Below the pieces are notes generated by a model that worked only from the letters and a program-made list of their open reading frames with translations, searched no databases and was not told where the DNA came from. The translations under genes and the position numbers were made by a program. From Methanobacteriota archaeon (lineage in GTDB: Archaea; Thermoplasmatota; Poseidoniia; Poseidoniales; Poseidoniaceae), in NCBI GenBank assembly GCA_002727485.1, contig PBXE01000058.1:41613-69757 (forward strand): a stretch of DNA of 28,145 nucleotides, read 5' to 3'. Position 1 is the first letter of the stretch, and each line of letters begins with the position of its first letter. Positions 16,709 to 24,827 of the stretch are shown here, in pieces.

Positions 16709-18919
16709 TCACTCTTCTGAATCTTCTTGATATCTGAATAAAGTAGTAGGTATTCTTGCAGCATACGGATTTCCATCTACTCGTCCGTTGATTTCAATAT
16801 CTACAGACTTTGAATTTCCTTCTAATTCAGCGGTTATGAATGTCATATTTCCTTCCACCATTGAATCCAAGAATATTTCCTCACCATTTGCTAGGAATTT
16901 AGGGTGTACCTTCGAAACTTTCCATGCCCCACCTTCTGGAGAATCTAGTCTTAATGCTGCCAACTCCCAGTTTCCTTGAAGGATATTTATTCCGATAATA
17001 ATTGGCCATGTGCCCCTTTTTTCACTGATTCTTTCATCCAGTTTCCACGCGGCTAAAGCCACACCTTCAGTACGATACTGGATATCAAATTCACCCCACA
17101 TTTGACAAGCATCATTCCAATCTAATGTAGAAATTGAATCAAGAGCCTTTCTCAAGAACTTTCTTCCTTCTTTTGGAGTAGTATTTCCAGAATCAAGTCT
17201 AGACTTTAGCCATTTCAGTCGCATTTTTTTCTGAAGAAGTGATGTAGCAAAATGAGATTTTTTTCTGTACATCAAATATACAATCATTGCTGGAACTAAG
17301 AACAGCAGGCCCATAAACCATCGAGCAATTTCACCCCACATTTTTGCACCTTCATCTGGTGGAAACCATGGTTCTTCGCCCTCGTCGACTAATTCATAAT
17401 AAGTTGAAATGGAATAATTTTTTGAACTAATATCTTCGCCCCAAGTGTGATTATAAACAGATGAATCGACTATACTAATTCTCAAAAAGTGAGTCCCTCT
17501 TTCTACTTCTAAAGCCACCTCAATTTTGCCGAAAGAGACAGACCTAACTTTTGCCTCTTTATTTTCCCATGTTTCTTGATTCTTTTCAATCACTTCAATT
17601 TCACAGTTTTCAATGTCGCCCTCAACAGTGAATTTAACAAAGTGAATTGAATCTTCCCAGCCTGTAATTTCAAATTTATATACGTCTGAATAGTCAAAAA
17701 TCGGGAGAGTAAACTCTCCATTTACTGAACTTTCACCAATAACGATTGTTGGCCAACTTGAGTTATCTGTTGCTTTGAAAATAGGAGTTAAAGACGGTGC
17801 TTCAGTGCCTTGATTAATGTCAGAGTAGTCTTCTGATGATATCATGACAAAGAAAGAAATTCCAGTTATATCTAGTCTAATCAGGTCCGCATTTGGGTAA
17901 GCATATACATTTGATTTTGTATTGCTCTGTAAAACTATATTTTCATATAATGACCAGTTACCATCAATCAATTGGTAACAATTGATACTAACTTCTTCTA
18001 AAGGAGAAAATAAATTAATTCTCTCAGCGAGTTTAGTTTCTATTAAAACACTTTTCTGATGATGGCCATAAATTTCACTAGACTTCAATTCAGAAAGACT
18101 CATAATTTGATGAGACTTGAAAATGGTACTCTGTAAAGACCAAACTGTATTTGGTGAAGATGAATGGACCTTAACCAAAGCTCGACCATCCTCATCAAAA
18201 TACCAATACTCTGGTTGTGATTGTTGATTGGCAGACATCTTATTATTAACACTTAAATTCCCATCCAGTAAATTTTCAGACGATAAATTTTGGAAAAAGA
18301 CTTCAACCTTCATATCAGATGTCGAGTGAAAAAGAGACATTTCTAATGTGTCTCCCTCTGAAATATTGATTGCAAAGTATTCGCTTTGGCCATTGTCAAT
18401 TATCCCATTAACGAATGAAGAACTAGATAAATCGCCATTTGGAATCGAATATATATTTCCTCGAGTATAATTTTGACAAGGATCAAATTGATCGCAAACT
18501 TTGCTATTTACAAAGTTGATTTGCTGGTTAGGAGAAGGGCGCAAAGTATCATAATCATCTGATACATTATGGATTATTGATAAGTCAATTTCTTCGTTAA
18601 CAGAAGATTCTATGCTCAGTTGAATGTTTCCATCATTTGTAGCCTGTCCGGTTAAATCATTACTTGATGTATCAATTATTGTGCCATCCAATGATATGGT
18701 TCCAACGCATGATTCACAATCCATTAAAACACTATACCACTCATCTTCTTTTATCTGCCACGATTGTGTATATGTTTGGTCACTTTCGATGTATATTGCC
18801 GTTAATCGACCATCATTATAAATCGATTCAACGCTTGTATCTGCACTAGTAGTAGGGAGGCTTGAAGCAACTATTGAAGTAACAACAAGTAATGAGAAAA
18901 AATGTGTTAATTTACTCAT
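16709..18919 (-). CDS. Secreted/membrane protein with pre-peptidase-C-like region, one TM helix and ~190-residue cytoplasmic domain
   Basis: 736 residues. The start is secured by a near-perfect ribosome binding site five bases upstream. Residues 1 to ~26 form a signal peptide (MSKLTHFFSLLVVTSIVASS). The extracellular part is beta-rich. A segment around residues 180-215 (GIIDNGQSEYFAINISEGDT) resembles pre-peptidase C-terminal (PPC) domains, and a similar beta segment recurs near 400-480. One helix at about 527-549 (WFMGLLFLVPAMIVYLMY) is followed by RKK. The remaining ~185 residues are cytoplasmic: first helical (LKWLKSRLDSGNTTPKEGRK), then a mixed alpha/beta part ending near PTTLFRYQ. No catalytic motif is evident in either half. 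A bitopic layout with a sizeable inner domain is compatible with signalling or scaffolding, but I cannot assign either. Confidence 0.85.
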   Translation of the reverse strand: MSKLTHFFSLLVVTSIVASSLPTTSADTSVESIYNDGRLTAIYIESDQTYTQSWQIKEDEWYSVLMDCESCVGTISLDGTIIDTSSNDLTGQATNDGNIQLSIESSVNEEIDLSIIHNVSDDYDTLRPSPNQQINFVNSKVCDQFDPCQNYTRGNIYSIPNGDLSSSSFVNGIIDNGQSEYFAINISEGDTLEMSLFHSTSDMKVEVFFQNLSSENLLDGNLSVNNKMSANQQSQPEYWYFDEDGRALVKVHSSSPNTVWSLQSTIFKSHQIMSLSELKSSEIYGHHQKSVLIETKLAERINLFSPLEEVSINCYQLIDGNWSLYENIVLQSNTKSNVYAYPNADLIRLDITGISFFVMISSEDYSDINQGTEAPSLTPIFKATDNSSWPTIVIGESSVNGEFTLPIFDYSDVYKFEITGWEDSIHFVKFTVEGDIENCEIEVIEKNQETWENKEAKVRSVSFGKIEVALEVERGTHFLRISIVDSSVYNHTWGEDISSKNYSISTYYELVDEGEEPWFPPDEGAKMWGEIARWFMGLLFLVPAMIVYLMYRKKSHFATSLLQKKMRLKWLKSRLDSGNTTPKEGRKFLRKALDSISTLDWNDACQMWGEFDIQYRTEGVALAAWKLDERISEKRGTWPIIIGINILQGNWELAALRLDSPEGGAWKVSKVHPKFLANGEEIFLDSMVEGNMTFITAELEGNSKSVDIEINGRVDGNPYAARIPTTLFRYQEDSEE

Positions 18920-19017
18920 ATGATACCTCCTCCAAAACGCTCCAGAAGTAAGTAATGTTTGAACTTAGGCCTTCTATTCTTCAAACCCTTCAATAATATG
19001 ATTCTGTAGGATTAATT
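18920..19017. promoter_or_regulatory. Divergent promoter region between membrane protein gene and arcS
   Basis: A 98-base spacer between the starts at 18919 (-) and 19018 (+). Besides the strong minus-strand ribosome site it has AGGA at 19008-19011, six bases before the arcS ATG. AATAATATG (18992-19000) is the only TATA-like run on the plus strand but lies close to the start codon. I see no operator-like repeat. Confidence 0.35.
18925..18933 (-). promoter_or_regulatory. Strong Shine-Dalgarno site GGAGGAGGT
   Basis: On the minus strand GGAGGAGGT ends five bases before the ATG of the 736-residue membrane protein. It is the longest ribosome-binding match seen at any gene in the window; most others have four or five bases or none. 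It fixes the start codon and suggests high translation initiation. Confidence 0.75.
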
Positions 19018-20793
19018 ATGGCGCAGGAATTAGGTAGGGTTGTTTTCAGCCGAGACCGATATGCGCGTTCATGGAGTTTAGGCGATCGTAAAAATCCTAT
19101 TTCGAAGACTCCAATTTTGATGCAGTTGAATGGTGATCCAGAGATGGAAGCATATCTTTCACCATTTTTTTCAACTACCGATTCTAATATTCCTTCGACT
19201 TTGTCTGTGAGTTCAAAGGTTGCATTATCTCCTCCCGATTTCTCTGAAAACTCCCCAAATTACGAGTCATTTATTGGTCATGTCTTGCCTCCTTCTCTAG
19301 AAGAAGCAAATGCTGGTGAATCTGCAGGTTCTGGACAATTACTGCCTATTTCATGGCAAAGGTTATCTCATGATACTACTCTTTTAGATTCAAACTTGAA
19401 TCCGTCAATTATCGTACTTGTTGATTCTGTACAATTAGCATCCCAACCTGGTAAATTAGTTAAGGCGATTAATGTGCTTAAAAATAAATTTCCAGGTTCA
19501 TTACTTTGGACTCCAGGTATTGGAGGGCCAGATAATGCGGCAGTTCTAAATTGGTTTGGCGTTGATATTTTTGATTTATCACGTTCAAGAATGTGTAATT
19601 CAGCAGGAATAATTTTGTCTGAAAATGGTCCAAGAATGCCAGATGATTCGATGAACGAATCAGTAAACATGGATGTGCAGATACAGCATTGGAAACAATC
19701 TATTGCATCGATAAAATCTAATTTGAAAAACGGAACCCTTCGTTCTTTGGTAGATAAGCAGTCACTTAATAGCCCGAATTTAGTTGAGCACTTACGAGAA
19801 CATGACAAAATTTGTTCGGAGCAACTTGGAATTTTAGCCAGTCACGTAGATAAAGAAAAACTTCTTGATTGTAGCAGTCCAAATACTCTCAATGACCCGG
19901 TTGTTAAGGAGTGGTGCGAATTTATTTCTCACCATTACACCGCCCCAAAAGGTCTAGATAATGTATTAATTCTTCTTCCATGTTCTGCACGTAAACCCTA
20001 CCGACTGTCAAAATCGCATGGAAGATTCATTAGAGCGATAAATACTAACTCGTGTCATGAAGTAATGGTTACTTCTCCTTTGGGTTTAGTGCCTCGAGAT
20101 TTGGAAGAAATTTGGCCTGCATCACACTATGATATACCGGTTACAGGGGATTGGTCGAATGACGAATTGATTAGAACACAAACTATGCTTGAATCACTTC
20201 TCGCCAGGCACGAATATAATCTGGTGATTAACCATTCGGGTATGAAACTAGACTCCGGTGATATTGAATTGATTGAAACACGTGTAGGTATTTCTGCTGG
20301 CAGTAGTGAAGCCTTGGAGAATTTATCTAATGCTGTTAAAGATGCGATTCAGCGTTTTAGTCTAGCAAATAGAAAGAATAGCCATTCACTAATGGATACA
20401 TTCTCTAGTGTTTCACGAAAACAGTTAAACAACGATAAATGGCTAGAAGGTGTATTAATTAGGGGTAAACCACCGTTCTGGAGATTGGAAAAAGACAATG
20501 TTCAGATAGCGATTTGGTCCATCGATAGAAGAGGATTTTCATTTTCCAAATCTGCTATTCCAATTTTACATCAAAATGATACTTTATCTAAGATTTCAAT
20601 CAAGTCTGGACCTAAACTAAAGGGAGATATTTTCTATTCAAATATAGATTCATTCGATTCTGACATCAAGGCTGGGAATGATATTTTGGTTTACCAAGAC
20701 GGTTCTCCAGTAGGACTTGCTAGAGCAGTTGCCCCTGCGTGGGAATGGCCGATTACGGGTGGAAGATTGGCAAAGACTCATCAAAGATTGTAG
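19018..20793 (+). CDS. arcS: Archaeosine synthase ArcS (TgtA2)
   Basis: 591 residues, in the usual size range for ArcS. It acts after TgtA has placed preQ0 at position 15 of archaeal tRNAs, converting preQ0 towards archaeosine; in many archaea a radical-SAM partner (RaSEA) completes this step. The N-terminal ~280 residues have the remnant TGT-like layout (GRVVFSRDRYARS; SIIVLVDSVQLA). The diagnostic motif PC-x3-KPY-x2-S-x2-H is intact, starting at Pro321: Cys322, Lys326-Pro-Tyr328, Ser331, His334. The C-terminal ~75 residues (KSGPKLKGDIFYSNIDSFDS, then DGSPVGLARA) have the pattern of a PUA RNA-binding domain. The start ATG has AGGA six bases upstream. It is the first gene of a plus-strand run that continues with S15, which fits a tRNA/translation gene group. 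Confidence 0.9.
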   Translation: MAQELGRVVFSRDRYARSWSLGDRKNPISKTPILMQLNGDPEMEAYLSPFFSTTDSNIPSTLSVSSKVALSPPDFSENSPNYESFIGHVLPPSLEEANAGESAGSGQLLPISWQRLSHDTTLLDSNLNPSIIVLVDSVQLASQPGKLVKAINVLKNKFPGSLLWTPGIGGPDNAAVLNWFGVDIFDLSRSRMCNSAGIILSENGPRMPDDSMNESVNMDVQIQHWKQSIASIKSNLKNGTLRSLVDKQSLNSPNLVEHLREHDKICSEQLGILASHVDKEKLLDCSSPNTLNDPVVKEWCEFISHHYTAPKGLDNVLILLPCSARKPYRLSKSHGRFIRAINTNSCHEVMVTSPLGLVPRDLEEIWPASHYDIPVTGDWSNDELIRTQTMLESLLARHEYNLVINHSGMKLDSGDIELIETRVGISAGSSEALENLSNAVKDAIQRFSLANRKNSHSLMDTFSSVSRKQLNNDKWLEGVLIRGKPPFWRLEKDNVQIAIWSIDRRGFSFSKSAIPILHQNDTLSKISIKSGPKLKGDIFYSNIDSFDSDIKAGNDILVYQDGSPVGLARAVAPAWEWPITGGRLAKTHQRL

Positions 20794-20826
20794 AATTATC
20801 TTAATTCTTTCTGTTTTACTCATGCG

Positions 20827-20874
20827 GAGTGGTTAAGAAGGGGGGACAAGTCGCCGACTTGCTTTGAGTGGTTA
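20827..20874 (+). promoter_or_regulatory. rpsO leader: hairpin between two copies of a 9-base direct repeat
   Basis: GAGTGGTTA occurs at 20827-20835 and again at 20866-20874; the second copy ends two bases before the S15 ATG. Between them lies a perfect 6-bp hairpin with a 3-base loop, CAAGTC-GCC-GACTTG (20847-20861). In the 82-base spacer after arcS this could be a leader that folds in the mRNA. Ribosomal protein S15 regulates its own mRNA in several bacteria; a similar role here is inference. Confidence 0.4.
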
Positions 20875-20876
20875 TT

Positions 20877-21335
20877 ATGGCACGTATGTACAAATCCAGA
20901 AGAGGAAAAAGTGGCTCATCTAGACCTTTTGTTTCCGAGGCTCCAGAGTGGTCGAATACCGATGTTAAAGAGGTCACTTCTCTAATAGTGGAACTTGGAA
21001 AGGCAGGACATTCAACCTCCGAAATAGGTATTATTTTGAGAGACCAGCACTCAGTTCCTAACGCTAGATTGGTTGTTGGAAAGAGAATTGGTGCGGTATT
21101 GGCAGAAAATGACATTGGAGGCACTTATCCTGAAGATTTGATGAATCTAATGCGACAAGCTGTCGGTATAATCAATCACTTGGGAAGTGGAAACCACAAA
21201 GATCTCCACAACAAGCGTTCCTTGGAGATTACAGAATCTAAGATTAGACGTTTATCAAATTATTACAAATCTGAGGGTAAGTTGCCTTCAGAATGGCGAT
21301 ATAAGCGTGATGAATTACGCTTGATGGTCGAGTAA
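20877..21335 (+). CDS. rpsO: 30S ribosomal protein S15 (archaeal S15P/S13e type)
   Basis: 152 residues from ATG 20877, which gives the family's usual start MARMYKSRRGKSGS; an in-frame GTG nine bases upstream is less likely. The archaeal/eukaryotic N-terminal extension (residues 1-60) is present, with EWSNTDVKEV and HSTSEIGIILRDQ. The core helices follow with PEDLMNLMRQAVGIINHL, NHKDLHNKRSLEITESKIRR and LSNYYKSEGKLPSEWRY, all typical. S15 binds 16S rRNA at the central domain junction and is a primary assembly protein. In this window it follows arcS and precedes a possible RecJ/CDC45-like gene; S15 and archaeal RecJ-family genes are often neighbours. Confidence 0.96.
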   Translation: MARMYKSRRGKSGSSRPFVSEAPEWSNTDVKEVTSLIVELGKAGHSTSEIGIILRDQHSVPNARLVVGKRIGAVLAENDIGGTYPEDLMNLMRQAVGIINHLGSGNHKDLHNKRSLEITESKIRRLSNYYKSEGKLPSEWRYKRDELRLMVE

Positions 21336-21394
21336 TGTACTCTTAGAAATGGGAGAGTTTGAATAATTAGACTTTTGTCGTCTTATTGAAGCCA

Positions 21395-22300
21395 ATGAAC
21401 GATTTACTTGCCACCCCACCTTTTGAGGATGTGAGAGAATATCTTCAATTTGTTCATGAAAAAATTTCATCATCAAGTATGGTTTATCTTGTTGCACCAT
21501 CAGATTTAGAAGGTGTTTTGGCACTTGCAAACTTAGAAGCATCATGTATTGATTCTGGAATTAGATATAGCAGACGATTGATAAAATCGAAGCAACATAT
21601 CCCACATGGTGAGAAAGAGGAACATGAAATAAAAAAAGACGGACTTACAATTATTGTTGAACCATTCGAGGATACGTGGGAATTTTCTGAACTTAAAAAC
21701 GAGGATCATATTAGAATAGTTCCTCTTTCTGTTAGCATTAGGTTAGGAAAAAATAAGAATAAACGATTAGGTGCTCTTGATGTTGTTTCGCAGTGTTCAG
21801 CAATTGCTGCGATGATTGCACCAAATGGTTCTAGAGTTCGGAGATTAAGGCCGTTTGCTGTTGGTGGGCAGTGGTTAAGAGATTCATTAGACAATACCTT
21901 TGATCCAATTCATTCATCAATTAGGGATGTTCTTAGAGATGAGGGTAGTGTTAGGGTAGTTGCTTTACCAGAAGTTGAAATTACTTCTTCGGGCATGATT
22001 CCTAATCTTTCACAAACTATGCTACGTAGACTGAAGAAGCGTTGGAGTAGTATGGATTATGAGTCAAGAAGTCAAGCAATTGGTGAATTGATTTTACCAA
22101 CATTGACCGACAAGTCTGTATCCACTCCAAGGCTTGAAGAATTGTTCTGGCATCGGTTATTAGTAGGGACTCAAAAAATGGATATCTATAGTCAAATAAA
22201 TGAAGCTAAGAACGTTTGGCCAACAGATGAAAACCTAACTAAGTCTCATTCAGGAGCAATTCTCAAGAATCTAATTTCTAATGGAACATTGTTCGATTAG
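21395..22300 (+). CDS. Protein linked to rpsO; possibly a degenerate DHH (RecJ/CDC45-like) protein
   Basis: 301 residues from ATG 21395; a TTG at 21386 is an alternative start. It has no signal or membrane segment. VYLVAPSDLEGVLALANLEA (31-50) has the shape of the first strand-loop-helix of DHH phosphoesterases, where RecJ has H/D-x-DADG. Here the loop reads SDLEG, with Asp37 and Gly40 but not the second metal-binding Asp. A short strand (LTIIVEP) and ALDVVSQCSAIAAMIAP further on would fit the alternating strand-helix order of that fold, but no DHH triplet is present. The position directly after rpsO supports the idea, since archaeal recJ/cdc45 genes commonly sit there. If correct, it would be a catalytically dead, CDC45-like replication factor rather than a nuclease. 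The second half (RLKKRWSSMDYESRSQAIGE) is helical and unassigned. The real-gene call is secure; the function is tentative. Confidence 0.8.
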   Translation: MNDLLATPPFEDVREYLQFVHEKISSSSMVYLVAPSDLEGVLALANLEASCIDSGIRYSRRLIKSKQHIPHGEKEEHEIKKDGLTIIVEPFEDTWEFSELKNEDHIRIVPLSVSIRLGKNKNKRLGALDVVSQCSAIAAMIAPNGSRVRRLRPFAVGGQWLRDSLDNTFDPIHSSIRDVLRDEGSVRVVALPEVEITSSGMIPNLSQTMLRRLKKRWSSMDYESRSQAIGELILPTLTDKSVSTPRLEELFWHRLLVGTQKMDIYSQINEAKNVWPTDENLTKSHSGAILKNLISNGTLFD

Positions 22301-22340
22301 TATACGATGCTTTCAAACCTAAGCGCTTTCTCGGCTTGTC

Positions 22341-22691
22341 ATGGCAATCGAGAGGTTATTAACTGGAAGCATCCGTGACCAAGTCCAAGAACTGATGTCT
22401 ACTGAAGATTTAGTGATTGATGCTTTTAGAGATTTAGTCAAAGACGAACTTAAGAATCATATTCGTTCAAAGGTCGACCAAGATCCGGAATTGAAAAAGG
22501 AAATAAAAGAAGCAGTTGCCTATTATTTCCACACTAAAGCAAGGACCATATATGCTGAATTGAAAGCGACTAGGGCTGCTACAAGGTTAGGGCTAAGATT
22601 ACTTCCCGATGATTTACAAGGAGAAGTTGGAGAAGCAATAGTCTCCTTGTTTGAAAAAGAACTTGGAGCATTACTAGAAAAAGCACTTTGA
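22341..22691 (+). CDS. Small all-helical protein of unknown function
   Basis: 116 residues, ATG 22341, 40 bases after the preceding stop on the same strand. The composition is strongly charged and helical throughout: DLVIDAFRDLVKDELKNHI, then KKEIKEAVAYYFHTKARTIY, then TRAATRLGLRLLPDDLQGEV, then SLFEKELGALLEKAL. There is no Cys, no signal and no membrane helix. The heptad-like spacing of Leu, Ile and Val suggests a helical bundle or oligomer. I recognise no family. Co-direction with S15 and the possible CDC45-like protein hints at an information-processing role, but nothing in the sequence confirms it. Confidence 0.8.
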   Translation: MAIERLLTGSIRDQVQELMSTEDLVIDAFRDLVKDELKNHIRSKVDQDPELKKEIKEAVAYYFHTKARTIYAELKATRAATRLGLRLLPDDLQGEVGEAIVSLFEKELGALLEKAL

Positions 22692-22751
22692 TTGGTTTAG
22701 GCAAAGAGGTTATGTTTTGATACATTTTGTGAAAATATAGTAGTGTATGTT

Positions 22752-24827
22752 ATGAGGCATGAGTGTCCCGTGTGGCATGTGGTAGTCAGCAATAGGTCAT
22801 CAACGCTGATTCTTTCAGTATTGTTCATATCATCTATTTTCGCTTTTTCATCAGCATTAAATTCTGTCGAGGCTGAGCCAGTACAAGTTTGCTGTGACGA
22901 TGCATCTGTTGTAGATTTATTCTTATTGGGAAGTTCAAGTGGTGATTTATCACCATTTTCTCAGAGGTTAGACACTGAATCTTCATCTGCTGTAATAGTT
23001 AACTCAATTACATCTCAAGAGGAAATAGGTTCATGGAACATGGGTGAAATTTGGCCTGGACAAGTTCCAGAATCCACATGGTCATTCAGTATTTATTACA
23101 AAGTCAGTGATGCAGGTGGCGCCCAAGTTAATGCTACAGCAACGCTCAATATTGGTTCATTAACATTCTCAGATTCTACCGAATTCGGTTCATCAGTACT
23201 GCCGCAAGGCGAAGGTGAACTGACTTTTGACATACCGGTAGACTCAACATCTCTCTCGGCATCTAGCGATGTTGAATTAGTTTTGACGGCAAGAAATGTA
23301 GTTTTCAGTGTTCCTGAGAGTGGCGCCAAATTGGAACTATTTTGGGGCTCTGAGGAGCATGACTCAAAAATTACTGGAGAAATCCCATTGGCTGATTTGA
23401 TTGTTGAAGATCCAATAGTTGAGGGTTCTGACATCTACATACCAGTTAAAATCGATTCACCTTTTGGATTAGATGCATTAGCATATTCAGATTCAATTGA
23501 ACTCCGTGTCAACAATATTGTCGTAGAAGGAGACCCCATTGAAACTAAGAGTGGAGACTCAATTTTTGTGACTTGGACATGGCAAGGTGCATCTGGAGGC
23601 GTGGAAACTATTCAAATTTCAGTCAGCCTCTCTATTCAACCGTCAGGACCTACTCTTTCTGGACAGGCTAGTTTTGAAATCGAAACTTTTGATACTGGAG
23701 GTGGGACTGGAACATTTTATCCACAAGATGAACCCCTACGAACTAGTGGTGTTGGAAGTCCGCTGGATGTTGAACAAATAGTAGAGTTATCAGACTCAAA
23801 GGGCAAATTGAAAATTTCTAAAACAACAACAATGGAAATCGGCGGTGAAATGGCTTTTTGGATGAGGTGGGGAATGGATCACATTGGTGATACGAACCTC
23901 CCATCCACTTCAGTATTATATGGTTGGAATCCTGGTTCAGTGAGTGATGAGGAGCGTGTTAGTAGAAACATTGAGTCTGTTGAAATAGAACAATTCCAAA
24001 GAGAAATGGTGAAGCGATTTAGAACATATATGACTGGCACCAATGGAATGCAAATTGATAGTGGAGAGTTACTTGGTGACCAAGGTGACTTCGACACAAT
24101 ATCTATCTCAGTTGATTTAATGGGAGAGACTAAGGTAATAAATCACCCACTCAAAATCATTATTTCTTCATTACAAACAGTTGAATCTGATGAACGATTT
24201 TACCTGATGCGAACATTCACATCTACCCAATCAGCGCCTCTGTGGCAGGATTATTCATTATTAATTGAAGCAACTTCTACTGGCTTAACGTCATTTGCTG
24301 ATGCGGAGTTGCTCGAATCGGATGATATTTCCTTCAAGCACTCTAGGATGCCATGGGGTGAGAAAATAACTGTTGAAGGAGAGAAAATTAGTCTCTCAGA
24401 GGATTTCACAATAAGTTTACAGCCAACAAAAAATATTCTCTATGGTCCAGTATCACTAATTGCTATAGCCGGAGCTGTTCTTTCGGTGGGATTCTTTATG
24501 TCTTTAGGTATTACAAGAAATAAACATAGAAGATTCTTGATGTTTGAATTAATACTTATACCTCTTGTTATGGTCATATATTTCTTTTCATATCCTCCAA
24601 TCTTCGTAGGTTCAGCTTCTGGGATTGTTGTAATTATATGGCTTGTCACATCAATTGCTAGCCCAAGAAAATTTGCTGATGTACAAGACAGAGCCACAGT
24701 TGAAGAAACTACACTCCCAACTATAGGTTGTCCTGCATGTAAAACAGTGAACCTAGTTACAAGTGATGAAAGACCGTTGAGAATTGCCTGTACTGGTTGT
24801 GGTAGGACAATTAAAATTGTTGGATAA
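22752..24827 (+). CDS. Secreted beta-rich membrane protein with three C-terminal TM helices and a zinc ribbon
   Basis: 691 residues from ATG 22752. A GTG at 22743 and GTGs at 22770 and 22779 are also in frame, and the N-region before the hydrophobic segment is long, so the start is uncertain. The signal segment (TLILSVLFISSIFAFSSAL) ends near residue 37. A beta-rich extracellular part of ~520 residues follows, with Ser/Thr/Gly-rich linkers. Three membrane helices lie at about 561-586, 595-615 and 617-637. A cytoplasmic tail ends in a zinc ribbon with GCPAC (about 659-663) and CTGCG (about 682-686). No enzyme motif found. The domain order (exterior domain, membrane bundle, zinc ribbon) differs from the 330-residue protein at 14527 but shares the C-terminal ribbon idea. 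The stop abuts the stop of the converging CBS gene. Confidence 0.85.
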   Translation: MRHECPVWHVVVSNRSSTLILSVLFISSIFAFSSALNSVEAEPVQVCCDDASVVDLFLLGSSSGDLSPFSQRLDTESSSAVIVNSITSQEEIGSWNMGEIWPGQVPESTWSFSIYYKVSDAGGAQVNATATLNIGSLTFSDSTEFGSSVLPQGEGELTFDIPVDSTSLSASSDVELVLTARNVVFSVPESGAKLELFWGSEEHDSKITGEIPLADLIVEDPIVEGSDIYIPVKIDSPFGLDALAYSDSIELRVNNIVVEGDPIETKSGDSIFVTWTWQGASGGVETIQISVSLSIQPSGPTLSGQASFEIETFDTGGGTGTFYPQDEPLRTSGVGSPLDVEQIVELSDSKGKLKISKTTTMEIGGEMAFWMRWGMDHIGDTNLPSTSVLYGWNPGSVSDEERVSRNIESVEIEQFQREMVKRFRTYMTGTNGMQIDSGELLGDQGDFDTISISVDLMGETKVINHPLKIIISSLQTVESDERFYLMRTFTSTQSAPLWQDYSLLIEATSTGLTSFADAELLESDDISFKHSRMPWGEKITVEGEKISLSEDFTISLQPTKNILYGPVSLIAIAGAVLSVGFFMSLGITRNKHRRFLMFELILIPLVMVIYFFSYPPIFVGSASGIVVIIWLVTSIASPRKFADVQDRATVEETTLPTIGCPACKTVNLVTSDERPLRIACTGCGRTIKIVG
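24807..24820. terminator. Palindrome ACAATT-AA-AATTGT at a convergent junction
   Basis: A perfect 6-bp inverted repeat with a 2-base centre lies inside the last codons of the plus gene, seven to twenty bases from both stops. Read on the minus strand it gives a short T run just past the CBS gene stop. It could help end transcription from either side, but archaeal terminators depend mainly on T-tracts and the runs here have only four bases. Confidence 0.25.

Noticed and set aside
19368..19808. 146-codon minus-strand frame opposite arcS
   Set aside because: It lies fully inside a well-supported arcS frame and its translation has no recognisable feature.
20821..20862. tRNA-like start (GGAGTGGTTAAG resembling a D-arm) before rpsO
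   Set aside because: No anticodon arm, no T-arm GTTCGA-type sequence and no acceptor complement before the S15 start.
20816..21124. 102-codon minus-strand frame opposite rpsO
   Set aside because: It is a complement of the S15 coding sequence and resembles no family.
21339..21358. Hairpin after the rpsO stop (ACTCTT...GAGAGT) as a terminator
   Set aside because: It is a weak stem with no T-tract after it, and the downstream gene is co-directional and close.
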